Shown here: one piece after another, positions 40,001-48,685 of the stretch
Layout: every line of letters begins with the position of its first letter
Numbering within the stretch: position 1 is the stretch's first letter
Source of the DNA: Volvox africanus
Taxonomy: Eukaryota > Chlorophyta > Chlorophyceae > Chlamydomonadales > Volvocaceae
Direction: 5' to 3'
NCBI GenBank assembly: GCA_030268105.1
Contig: BSDZ01000005.1
Location: 1,426,001-1,490,000 of the forward strand
Length of the DNA: 64,000 nt
The notes under the pieces: model-generated
Seen by the model: the letters and a program-made list of their open reading frames with translations, nothing else
Database searches by the model: none
Told to the model about the DNA's origin: nothing
Translations under genes and position numbers: made by a program

Positions 40001-41600
40001 ATTTGAAATATTACTTGATGTATTATGCCATAATGGGTTCACGCATCCATATCAGCCTCGAGTCAAACATGTTGACCGACAGCGTGATGTCGTGAATGGT
40101 AATGCAGCGTGCTACATTAGCTAGATATATTCGAATATATCATGCTAAAATGCTTATAAGACGTCCAGCCATGCTAAGATGAAAGCGAGCCTATTTTGAC
40201 ATAAGCGGTGATCGAACCGGCGTACAACACTTGCTTCCTCCCAAGGGCATTAAATGCCCTTGTTGCTTAGGAGGCCGAAACGACTTCTGTACGGGTTCAG
40301 TGTCTCCTCGCTTCAGTGTCTCCTCACTTCAGGGGTTACCCTCAAAAGCTCGGAGTCTTTCTAATATCCAGGCATTTCACCACTACACCTGGTCAGTTCA
40401 TCTTACAGTTCCTAATTAAGCTTACAACCTTCAGGTAAAATCTCAAACACGAAGTTAACTTCGGTTCATTTCTATTTCTTTCTTCTTAGATGCTACAACA
40501 GGACTAGAGCAGGAGAGGGGGAGGGCGGGGAGGACGGGGCGGGGAGTAGGCTGCTGCTCGTTGCCAGGAGGGACTCTTCTCCTATGTGGTGTTTACTTGC
40601 GTTAGCAAGTTTAGATAAGGAGGTCGTGCTAAGAGCACAGGGGGGACTTAGGGTGGGAAGAGGGGGTTGATTCTTAACACATCGAGACATCAAGGAGGGG
40701 TAGTGGCCAGAAATGCCGTGAACGTGTGATTTTATGCACGCCCCGGGGCGCGAGGACCTTGTTCCGCCATCCGGCACAGGTAGTGTTGTATTCGTGTGCC
40801 TTCCTTCATTTTACCCGCATCGGCACATCAGGCATGACTAAACACATTATGGACACTTAAACAATGCACCCTGTGCTAACAGGGCCCGTGCGGCTGCGAC
40901 CTGCGTGGCGTGCCGTACTTTCACAACGGTCGATTGCCTTCACGCGTTCCCGGTACGGATTGCAGTCCGGATTTGATGCGGGAATGGTATAACTACCACA
41001 TGCCGTGTGCTGGGGACATGAACATGAAGTCCGACCTTATGGAGGTGAGTGGGTGGCTGCTCGGATAGCCAGGTCAGTGGATTGGCGTGCGGCTGGCCGG
41101 GTGACTCGGGGTTACCGGATTGCCAAACACAATGGCGAAGAGTATAGAGTGCATTACGCATAGGGTTAGAGGTGCTGAAGAAGAGTTACCATCTGGTCTG
41201 GAAAGGACCCGCAACTTCGGATCAGACGTCCTTGCGATGCTGGACGTACCAAATATCGCACATATTATTTGCGTCGGGTAATTGGTAATGGGTAATGGGA
41301 AATGGGTAGTGGGGTGGCTGCGTGTGGGGGCTTGCGCGGGTGAAGACGATTGGGTACATGTTACTGGAGCTTTAAGAGAGCCCTGCTCCTCTGCTTTACC
41401 TCTTTTTGCCTGTTGTTGCGTGACGTATAATATTCGAATCATTTTTACGTATCAAGGACACACATATTCATAAATATTACCTTTCCATGTGTTGCCCCCT
41501 GTCTTTGTTGTTGCTGCTGCTGCAGGAGTACGTGAGAATGTACCTGCGGGTCATAGGGCCCATTAACAGCCGGTCCGTGCCCATGACCGTACTCAGTTAG
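28011..41600 (+). CDS. GT77-like nucleotide-diphospho-sugar transferase, copy A
   Basis: A secretory-pathway glycosyltransferase with a Nucleotid_trans (PF03407)-type domain, the family that includes plant arabinosyl- and xylosyltransferases acting on wall or extracellular glycoproteins; donor and acceptor are not deducible. Ten phase-consistent exons: 28011-28134, 28218-28279, 28848-28969, 29111-29153, 29961-30087, 30289-30357, 30700-30847, 31185-31374, 40883-41044, 41526-41600; 373 residues. Residues 1-21 form a signal peptide or anchor (MRSFCFLFLVIAAALWW). GVDVLFLDAD, with its DxD split over the exon 6/7 junction at about 181-183, binds the metal-nucleotide sugar. FFRNPLPYLL, NNNIGFVYFR and KPWDQ (about 257-261) follow in the family order. 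The ninth exon is Cys-rich. Intron 8 is 9.5 kb because it holds a Ty3/Gypsy element, yet both splice sites look intact. A near-identical paralogue lies at 46355-51087. The GT77 assignment is by remembered motifs. Confidence 0.8.
29469..29703. other. Segment present only in copy A (paralogue indel)
   Basis: Within intron 4 of copy A about 230 bases lie between gctctcattcg and gtttgggctcccgaat. In copy B the same flanks abut at about 47812. No clear target duplication or terminal repeat was seen, so insertion in A and deletion in B are both open. Confidence 0.75.
31550..32363 (-). repeat. Left LTR (3' LTR of the element)
   Basis: About 814 bp, bounded by TGTTGTATCC and GTACAACA. Compared with the right LTR it carries scattered substitutions, mostly C/T and G/A, and small indels such as an extra acttatcaac-like stretch near 31668. 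Confidence 0.93.
32364..32378 (-). other. Polypurine tract
   Basis: On the minus strand ctggaggggggatagt runs directly into the 3' LTR. This is the expected site and composition for the plus-strand DNA primer of an LTR retrotransposon. Confidence 0.75.
32430..33781 (-). pseudogene. Integrase and chromodomain part of pol
   Basis: The frame starts at the inner edge of the nested solo LTR and carries the zinc-binding HPGRTH...CSLC pattern. The catalytic DDE core follows: MIDRLTKM, VISDHGGQF, and the Glu in SDGQTERTNRTL. A GPY/F-like region and a FHISLIRPY motif come next. After VEQILD the frame is lost at about 32561-32570; shifting frame recovers a chromodomain core (YLVKWTGYS, then NSWEP). 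Chromodomains steer integration to marked chromatin in chromoviruses. The missing link to RNase H is explained by the solo LTR insertion. Confidence 0.9.
33782..34601 (-). mobile_element. Nested solo LTR between RNase H and integrase
   Basis: An 820-bp sequence with the same TGTTGTA...TACAACA ends as the outer LTRs, flanked by a perfect 5-bp duplication CCATC (33777-33781 and 34602-34606). Internal sequence is absent, so it is a solo LTR left by LTR-LTR recombination. It is clearly more different from the two outer LTRs than they are from each other, which points to another subfamily. It splits the pol reading frame. Confidence 0.93.
34615..35130 (-). pseudogene. RNase H domain of pol
   Basis: Acidic active-site residues are seen in ISDASLHGSG, GEQELLAVLHAL, LKTDHKPLTF and NIADALSRHP. 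An in-frame TAA at about 34868-34870, at a position where the family normally reads on through an Arg-rich stretch, truncates the frame between the third and fourth motifs. The frame then runs to the solo LTR at 34601. Confidence 0.88.
35115..35725 (-). pseudogene. Reverse transcriptase, C-terminal part (YLDD)
   Basis: Contains SFGLTNAPATFQ, the polymerase active-site motif CYLDDILIYS and the thumb/connection motif QFLGLTNYFHKFI. A frame break occurs near 35250-35280, shortly after the connection region. The domain is separated from its N-terminal part by the SINE at 35737-36181. Confidence 0.9.
35737..36181 (-). mobile_element. tRNA-derived SINE inserted in reverse transcriptase
   Basis: A 445-bp insert flanked by an 11-bp direct duplication, gtatctgatta, at 35726-35736 and 36182-36192. 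Reading on the minus strand it begins near 36181, has a B-box-like CAGTTCGAATTTGGG at about 36110-36125 and ends in a (TAA)n tail against the left duplication. TSD length, pol III box and A-rich simple tail together fit a SINE mobilised by a LINE. Removing the insert brings the two RT halves together. Confidence 0.85.
36193..36565 (-). pseudogene. Reverse transcriptase, N-terminal part
   Basis: Carries a KYADVFGDIPGLPP linker motif, HTIPLVPGAQPV, YRLSPLELDEV and GKKDVTLHMCIDY, the Ty3/Gypsy RT start in the usual order. It is cut by the SINE after the region that normally holds the NxxTxxxxYPLP motif. A separate upstream frame (36562-36837) probably links protease to RT but is shifted. Confidence 0.9.
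36847..37440 (-). pseudogene. Aspartic protease of the retrotransposon
   Basis: The catalytic LVDTGASNDFI motif lies near 37070-37100, followed by a flap-like LADGGKHP and the ILG triad closing the domain. The retroviral-type protease cleaves Gag-Pol. The frame ends at a stop at 36847 before RT, so a frameshift or stop has to be bridged. Confidence 0.85.
37712..38092 (-). pseudogene. Gag nucleocapsid with CCHC zinc knuckle
   Basis: The motif CLRCAGEHPTREC matches CX2CX4HX4C, the RNA-binding knuckle of Gag. It sits in a basic, Pro/Gly-rich region. It is in a different frame from the capsid part at 38237-38959, so gag is broken. Confidence 0.88.
38237..38959 (-). pseudogene. Gag capsid domain
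   Basis: A 240-codon frame beginning with ATG. The retrotrans_gag signature is visible as LEGVAKDWYDEW, followed by TFDELVEALLARF and a Gln-rich helical end. The region between its stop and the zinc knuckle reads on only in another frame. Confidence 0.85.
39408..39423 (-). other. Primer-binding site, initiator-tRNA-like
   Basis: Just inside the 5' (right) LTR the minus strand reads TGGTAGCGAGATGGTT. The plus strand therefore ends ...CTACCA, like the 3' end of eukaryotic initiator methionine tRNA. It lies four bases from the LTR edge. Confidence 0.7.
39428..40229 (-). repeat. Right LTR (5' LTR of the element)
   Basis: About 802 bp with TGTTGTATCC and GTACAACA ends, followed by the CTTGC target duplication. 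As the 5' LTR it would contain the element's promoter. Confidence 0.93.
40242..40262. repeat. Palindrome next to the retrotransposon insertion point
   Basis: CAAGGGCATT and AATGCCCTTG are perfect inverted repeats around one base. It starts 12 bases from the LTR edge and is also present at the empty site in copy B (about 49754-49774), so it pre-dates the insertion. Confidence 0.8.
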
Positions 41601-41972
41601 CTAAGCATGTAGCATCCCTGGGTGTTGAAGACCTGCCAAACGAGGAAACTAATCGTGAGCCCTTAAGATTTGATGACGTGAGGAGGCGTCGTAATAAAAA
41701 GGTTGACAATCGCAAACCACACGGTATTTACAATCTTATCTTCGCATCTCGTTCCCTAATGTACATGTATATCCAAAAACCTATTTAAAGTCCACCACAT
41801 GCTTCTTTGTGTGCTGCTGGCTTTTTCGGCTGAAGCGGGAATGGGGCCATGGAACGCTCTGGGCCACGTGGCTCTCTATTTTTGGCTCCTGATGGATTGC
41901 TGTATTTGCGTTGTCGTGCATGCAACATAGTCTCGTTTCGCTAAGTTGCAGTCAGCTACGGGGGCAGCTTTT

Positions 41973-41994
41973 TGTAAACTAAAGCATTGTGTAA
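41973..41994 (+). terminator. TGTAA signals of glycosyltransferase copy A
   Basis: Two TGTAA pentamers at 41973-41977 and 41990-41994 lie about 370-390 bases after the stop codon. The same pair is present behind copy B. Confidence 0.45.
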
Positions 41995-42019
41995 AGTGTC
42001 GTCTGCGTCAGTTAAATCA

Positions 42020-42870
42020 GCTTGCGGTATTTGCTCACGCAGGGAGGCCGTTGGGATGAGTGTCGTTCATGTAGGACATGTAGCGACAAATGGGGAAAAG
42101 TGGAGGGAGGCAGGTTGGAGGTTTTTTACTACTTGCACGCCGTGGGACTGCAGACGGCGCACGGACCCGCTGCATGAAACACACGCATACCCGGTGCACC
42201 AAATAGTACCGGAAAGGATTAGCTTTCCTATATCCCTCCGTCGCTTTAGTGCACCTCCGCCTCCATATACCTTAGCGCACTGCGCGCCACATGGGCCTTC
42301 TACAGATTTCGCCATAAGTCATGACAAGAAGAGTGAATGGCGCCTTTCTTGTGACATGGAAACTCGGGGGTTGTCTTATGCCCAAGCATTTTTTACATTA
42401 TGGGGAGCAGTGTGTCAACAATCCACAAGCCGGCGAGTCGATGCAGGTAACGTGGTGGAGCGGGGGTAGGGTTCGCGGGAGGGGGCGGCTCAAACTGCCT
42501 AGTTCTGCAATGAACTTATATATATGTGGTTGTGCTAATGCATGTGGGTTCTATCCGTGAGCCTTCGTAGCTCCGGACCGTGGACGGTACAACCAGCAGC
42601 AACGTGCCAAGCGAGCCTTCTTAACAACGCTATGGAAACGCCTCCAACTGGCCAGGGGTAACAGATCACTTCCGGTTCAGCGATCAGACGTCCCAGGCCG
42701 CCCAGACCTGGCTCTGCTGTTAGCACCGGGGCCTCATTCATTGGTATGAAGGCGACCATGGAAGCCTAGAGATATGATTTGGAATTGTCAGCCTTTGGTG
42801 CGATATAATTAAGTATGTTTATACATTTTCAGGGTTAAAGGATAGGCTGGAGTAGCATAATGGTCTTGTA
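42020..42870. other. 3' flank of copy A and single-copy DNA before the chimeric block
   Basis: Up to about 42661 this matches copy B. A spliceable stretch ending MPKHFLHYGEQCVNNPQAGE at a gtaacg donor (about 42448) and another after a cag-like acceptor near 42570 could be extra exons, but no complete model was reached. From 42662 to 42870 the DNA is single-copy with no gene seen. Confidence 0.35.
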
Positions 42871-42946
42871 GCTTTAACCCGATTGGCTGCTCAGGCCGAC
42901 AGCTAATAGCAACTCGTGTCATCTACAACTGGGCCATGTGGTTGAG
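42871..42946 (+). pseudogene. Fragment of glycosyltransferase exon 8 with its acceptor
   Basis: gctttaacccgattggctgc through catgtggttgag repeats the end of intron 7 and the first third of exon 8 of copies A (from 31162) and B (from 49347). The start of the exon is altered: gctatggcg became gctaatagc, which destroys the reading. It stops abruptly at the junction with the kleisin duplicate. Confidence 0.88.
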
Positions 42947-42954
42947 GGGGCCGT

Positions 42955-44774
42955 GGAACACCGTCCATGCAGCGGCATGGGGCCTCCCCGGCCCAAGGCC
43001 TGGTTGGCGGTGCTAGTGCTGGTGCAGCAATGCCGATGCAGGGTTCAGCGCTGGCACCGCAGGTGGGAGCCGAGGGGGAGTAACAGCGTCTGGAGCCCTC
43101 CTGGAGGATTGTTGGGCCGGCGCTCCGATGGGGATGTCCGAGGGGTGGAGAGCGGAGATGAGGAAGTGGGTCAGGGCGTAGAGGAGGAGGCGAGAGCCGG
43201 TACTCCCGTCGGGCGGCTCGGAGTGGCGTTGGGCAGGGCTGCGGCTGGAACCTCGGCCGGTGGTGCCAGCCGCCAAGGATCAGGTCATAGGGACGAGGGC
43301 CCTGCGGGTTCCGGACGGCAGCTGCGCGTTGTGCTCTTCCCGGCAAGGGAGGAGGAAGATGAAGCCGCGCTAATGATGGAGGAGGATGTACGTGAACGCG
43401 AAAACGAAGGTGCGAACGTTGCTGACGGGCTACACGGGGGGCCCTCACATGCCGCCGTCGCCGCCGCGGCAACAGCAGCTGCTGCTGCCACCAGTGAGGT
43501 CAGCTTTGGACACACAGAGTCGGACAAGGAAAACAATCCCGTTGATCTCAACGAGGACGCGGGAAAAGAGGACCTACCTCCGCGGCAAGGGGCTCTGGGA
43601 ACACCAGCACACCGCCAGCCTCTCGCTCTGCAGCAGCAAACTCAGCAGTATCTCAGCACACCCAGCGGGGCTACTGGGGGTATCACAGCCGCTGCGTCTG
43701 CGGGAAGAATGCAAGGCCCAGGCGGCAGGGCATCGGTAGCTGCTGGTGCTGCTTCGGGAGCGTCTGCGGCCGCGGCGGAGGAAGGTTCACGGGGTCAACA
43801 ACAGGAGGGAGTTTGGGGACTGGACAGTGGATATGGCGGAGGCGCCGTAGCCGAAGCGATGGACGTGGACGGCGAAGGGCACAACGCAGTTGTCAGAGCT
43901 GAACAGGGCTTAGCTGGTGGTATGGATATGAATTTCGGTCCTGCGGATTTTGCTCACGGCCAGATCCGTTCTAGGGGTTCGCAGCGTACGTCAGCCGCAT
44001 CAGCGCCATCAGCGCAGCAGGCGGCGGAGGGCAGCGGTGCCGCCAACGCAGGAGATGCTGCTGGTGCACAGGGCCCGGCGCCGCAGTTGGCGACCCCGTT
44101 GGGGTCGCGGCGGCAGGTGCCAGGCAGTGCGATGCGGCTGCGCAGCCAGACCCGGAGCCAACCGAGCGCCCAACAAGGCGGACACCAGCACCATGCAGTG
44201 GGTCTTGTTGCAGGAACGCCCCTTGGCGTTGGCGCAGGAGGCGCCGGAAACGAATCCATGTCTCATTCTGAGGGCCGGGGACTTGGTTCCATGCTACAGA
44301 GGCGTCAACGTCCTCGATTTATTGACGACGATGGTGTCGATTCCGGCGGCGGTGAAGCTGGCTGTGGCGTCAGCGGTGGCGGCTACAATGGCTATAGTCC
44401 AGGTGCCTTGTCCGCCGGGCGCTCTGCGTCCCAACACGGCACGGGCTCGAAGGGCCGCCTCTGCCGTAGCAACCTCCACTCAATCCAGGAGGAGGTGCAA
44501 GTGGGTGGTACACCCGTGCATTTGGCTGCGGCCGGGCCTGGTCCCGGTGCAGCTCAGCCTATCAGCGATGGGCGCCTCACCAGTATCGATCCCCACACCA
44601 CCGGTGCCTTGCGCACCGCATTGGCCTCTGGCTCCGGTCTCATGTCCGACGTCGACTGGAGCCGGGAACAGGACGAGTCACTGGCGACTCGCACGTTCCA
44701 GGCGTTTAATATTGTGGCCCGCGCTGCTGCAGTGGCCGCTGTGGCCGCTGCGGGGATTGACGGCGCGGCCGGGT
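42955..44774 (+). pseudogene. Duplicate of kleisin linker exon, no flanking kleisin exons
   Basis: Near-identical to 21961-23763. Near 43031 a 1-bp deletion and near 43098 an 11-bp insertion change frame relative to the gene; after them the kleisin frame stays open for over 500 codons. One extra Glu codon is present near 43380, and the end is altered to GAAGYTAPSL before a stop at 44794. No first exon, start or C-terminal domain is present, so no kleisin function is expected. The open frame could reflect youth or composition rather than selection. Confidence 0.88.
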
Positions 44775-46354
44775 ATACTGCACCCTCCTTGTGATGGCTG
44801 GCTGGCTGTGGTGTTCAGGTGGATAGTTCCGGCGGACAGTTTGACAGCAAGATTGAGAGGATGATTTGAAGTTGTTGCTCCAGGAAATGGAACCAGCCTA
44901 CCTGGAGTGGTGGGGCCGCGTTGGCGAGTGGCGCCGGGTGCAGCTGTATGCCTAAATTGGTTGTCGCGTCCCTGCGTGATATCTGTCTCATGCGTTGGTG
45001 CGTGTCCTCGTGAGCTCTTGAGAACCCTTCCTGTTTGTCGCCGCGAGCGCGACATCCCTACTGCTGTTGTTGCAGCTGAACAGCGGGGGCCTTTTGCGGT
45101 ACGGGACCAGTGAATACCGCTGGGGTGGTTCTGTGAGGATAAATGTAGTCGGTATTCGAACTGAGAGCCTTCCCAACCGGATGCGCTACGGCTGACGCTC
45201 CCCCAGGGTGTCTTGAACACTCTGGGACGCTGCAGTCTCTGCAAAAATAATACCGTATACTTAAATGCATCCGACTGCCTGTCATGTCATATCATGTGAA
45301 GTCTTGAACCATGGTTTTTTGATTCACTTAGGGTATAAAGTGGGTATGTTAAGGAGGGTCGTGTACACTTGATAACCCACTTGTTGCGGTAGTGTGATTT
45401 TTTATTTGTGCGATGCATCGCCTGATGCCTGACGAGTGATGACGAGCTATGACGGACCTTTCCTCCTTTGTCTATTTGTTCACATTGTGGCCGTTTGATT
45501 TGGCCTATCCTTTTCCTTTTTGTGTCGGTCTCTGGTAAAGTAACAGCAAACGTTAGGGGCTGTCTATATCGTTTTTTTGTTGTAACCGTATGTACCTACC
45601 CGGCTGACAGTACAGATTGAAGAGCAGCTGAACGACTCGGTTACGTGCCGTGCGATCCAAAATCAAAGCTGTTCTAGGCTAGAGCCCAGTGTAATAATTA
45701 GGACATCGACTGTTGTGTGTGCTATTAAGTGAGAAGTCAGTCATCGCCGCTCCGCACTGAGGCCGTGTGGACCTTGCAGACCCTGTAAAACCCCGTACTT
45801 GAACTGACATGTCTTGAGGATGACTGACACGTACTGAGAAACGTCTTTTCTTATAGATCTAGTGACATGCCAAGGAAAGCAGGAATATCTCCGTCATGAG
45901 CCGCTCGATGCCCTTGTCAAGAGGCTTACAGGTTGAAAATATACGCAAATGTTATGCATCCGAGTTCTTGCTCGAAAGTTGCGCGGAAAACTGGAACCGT
46001 GGTGTACGGATGCAACACCTGTCAAGGCAATGACAAGCATGAAAAGTCACGAGTTTGTTGCGTCTACTGTGTATGGATCACATCAATAGCTTCAGGCTAG
46101 GGCTTGCAAAAGCTCTTCATTAACCTGTATCAAACAATGGCTTCGCATCTAGCTTGACACAAAGAGCTGCGACGAATCTTCACCCCATGATTTTGTAGAC
46201 AACGACTAGATGAGATGAATGAACATAGAGTTTCGTCATTAATTGTCGTTGACTTGCGACTGGCGGGGTCTTAACTTGGTGCCACAGTTTTTGGGCTGTT
46301 TGGATGGACAAGAAAGTCTGACATAACCTGTGATTTGTACATGATATATTCGAC

Positions 46355-48594
46355 ATGCGTTCATTTTGTTTCTTGTTCCTGGTGATAGCTGCTGCATTGT
46401 GGTGGCCATCAACACGTGGGGACGCACCAACGAATGTCAGTTTGCCAGATCTGGCAAATTCTTATTGGTCGGATAGTGGTAAGCGCCTGGTGCTGTGGAG
46501 CAGTGGTCATGGCCAGTTGCTTGGGCAACCATTTTCTCCCGTCTTCAACTCCACATAACAGGGCTGAAGATGCCTTCTAAGGAATTAGTCGACGCAGTGA
46601 ATCGCGCCAAGCTGCCCCTGCTGGTACGAGGTGGATGGGAAGGGGTGTCCATAAACACCATGTGAACAGCTGGCGTGCATGCGATAGCTGTATTGGTGCC
46701 CCTATCGAGCCATCATCGGTTGAGGCGGGAAGTGGCGTTTCAGCGGCGGCTGCCTGAAGTTTCTGATGGGTCCTTATGGGGATTCCCTAATCAACATGTA
46801 GTACGTGGCAGCGGTTGGTGAAAGCTTAGCGAAAACCTTTTCTCCAGCAGAAAGGTGCTTTCGGAGGCAGCTGAACGTCCCGTCCCATCTGTCCATTTAT
46901 CCGACCTAATTCCGTGCGGAAGCCTTCCTTGCCTCTATCCTTTCTCCTCCTTTTCCAACACACCCCCATGCCGCCGTATCCGCTGGATTTGGGCTCTCTA
47001 TCATGTCATCATGTCCATAAACCATCCGAAAATATATATTCACGTAAATGATCATGTATTTTTACAATTTATATCTTCGGACTGTTACTACCGAACGCCT
47101 TATCACCTCGCTTCAGTCTTTATGAATACTATGCGCTCACTCCACCCGGTTTGCTCTTCTGCCAACCCCGTTCCATTATGGTGGCCACCAGGATGCCTTT
47201 GGTCACCGACGCGAGATCGTGTTGATGTCCATCGGTAGTGAGTTCGCCTTCCAGCGGCTCTTCGACATCTTCCTCGGTAACCTGCAAAACATTAGCTTCA
47301 CAGGGGCCCACGGGTGAGAAGCTGCGGAGGGGCATGATGGAGGGCACGATGAAGAGGGAAGACTTGGTGGAGCGATACCCCCCCACAGAGCCCCTCGCAC
47401 GTCTTCCGTTGCACCATAAACCCATATCTGCTATCGTTTCCGTTTACCACACAGGATCCCAGATAACCTGGCAAGGCACACCGTGGTTAACGTGATGGTG
47501 AGTTTGGGGGTCGGGGTTACGGAGGCGTGTTGCCGAATTTCAGCAGGCAGGAGAGACAAAAGGTACAAGGGAGGTACCATTCGATGAAATCCAATTTTAG
47601 TTCTCATTCGACGGACAAACTAGCTCCGGAAAGTGGGTTGTTCGTAACCGTGTTGCGATGTTGCCGGACCTTTGTTGCGAGGTACGCAAATCAAAAGCGA
47701 TCAAGGCGTCACTCCCCCTGTTTCAGATCCCGGGGAGAACCTGGGAAAGCTCCGACCTGCACAACTTGATGGAATCATTTGACGCCGCTGCCACTCTGCC
47801 CTCGCTCTCATTCGGTTTTGGCTCCCGAATATTGACAGCTAGGGCACTTGGGGGCTTTGTCGGTTCACTCCATTGCACCGACACACCGCTTTACCTCTCA
47901 ACACAGTCGCTTAGGCCCTCTGTCCAGCAGCGCCCTCCCAGCAGGAACACATTACATTGTCCTTTACGTTCTTTATGTTGACCCCTCCCAACGTGTGAGG
48001 AACGTTGAGCTCCTATGGATTCTCCGCATCAGCTGTTGTTGTGCCGTTGCTTGTGTGGCCACTGCAACAGACCCCGGGCAGCGCGGTGAAGTGTGCGGGA
48101 CTAGCGGCCAAGTACGGCTGCTATTGTGTGTCGTTCGCCAACGACGCCTTCACGCTGGGAAATTTCCATGTCTTCTCCAACGATTTCTACGGCATTGGTG
48201 CGTAGCTGCGTGCATTTGTCACCGTTGGTGGTTGACAGTTTCTAGTTTTGAGGCATACGTTAGGATGCTTTGCTGGTTAGGTTCGTCATAAGCCTCCTCG
48301 CCACCTAGGGAATCAAGGTTTCCCATTGTCCTACGGCCAATCGTGCTCTTAAGCAGCAGTGTATTCGCCTTCTCATTGCCACACCGCCCTGCCCGCAGGC
48401 TTCACGAAGACCGCCACCATTTTGGACGGTCTCACGCTTGGGGTGGACGTGCTGTTCCTAGATGCAGGTACGACAGTACAGACGCACGGGAGCGCAATAC
48501 AGCACACAGCAACGACAACCGCACTAAGCTTGATTAGCAGGGAGAGGAGGAGGTTGGCATACACATGCACATACACATACACATACACATGCAC

Positions 48595-48685
<91 letters not shown>

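Larger units (their letters stand above)
31550..40229 (-). mobile_element. Ty3/Gypsy chromovirus, degenerate, nested in glycosyltransferase intron 8
   Basis: An 8.7-kb LTR retrotransposon transcribed from the minus strand. LTRs at both ends begin TGTTGTA and end TACAACA, and a 5-bp target duplication CTTGC flanks them (31545-31549 and 40230-40234). Copy B has the unoccupied site with a single CTTGC at about 49742. Order on the minus strand: primer-binding site next to the right LTR, gag, zinc knuckle, aspartic protease, reverse transcriptase, RNase H, integrase, chromodomain, polypurine tract, left LTR. The order integrase after RT/RNase H and the terminal chromodomain place it in chromoviruses. 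It cannot be active: it has frameshifts, a nonsense codon in RNase H, a nested solo LTR and a nested SINE. By eye the two LTRs differ at roughly 5% of positions. Confidence 0.95.
26426..42661. repeat. Duplicated unit, copy A (interrupted by a retrotransposon)
   Basis: From CCGGGTATAC at 26426 the sequence is collinear with 44769-52142, apart from the 8.7-kb element at 31550-40229, a roughly 230-bp indel at 29469-29703 and small differences. The homology ends at about 42661, just after a ctccaactggcca motif. The unit carries the whole glycosyltransferase gene and about 1 kb of its 3' flank. Confidence 0.93.

Noticed and set aside
41987..42469. A 160-codon plus-strand frame after glycosyltransferase copy A
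   Set aside because: A one-base difference breaks it in the otherwise near-identical copy B (near 51711), so it is not a conserved coding exon.
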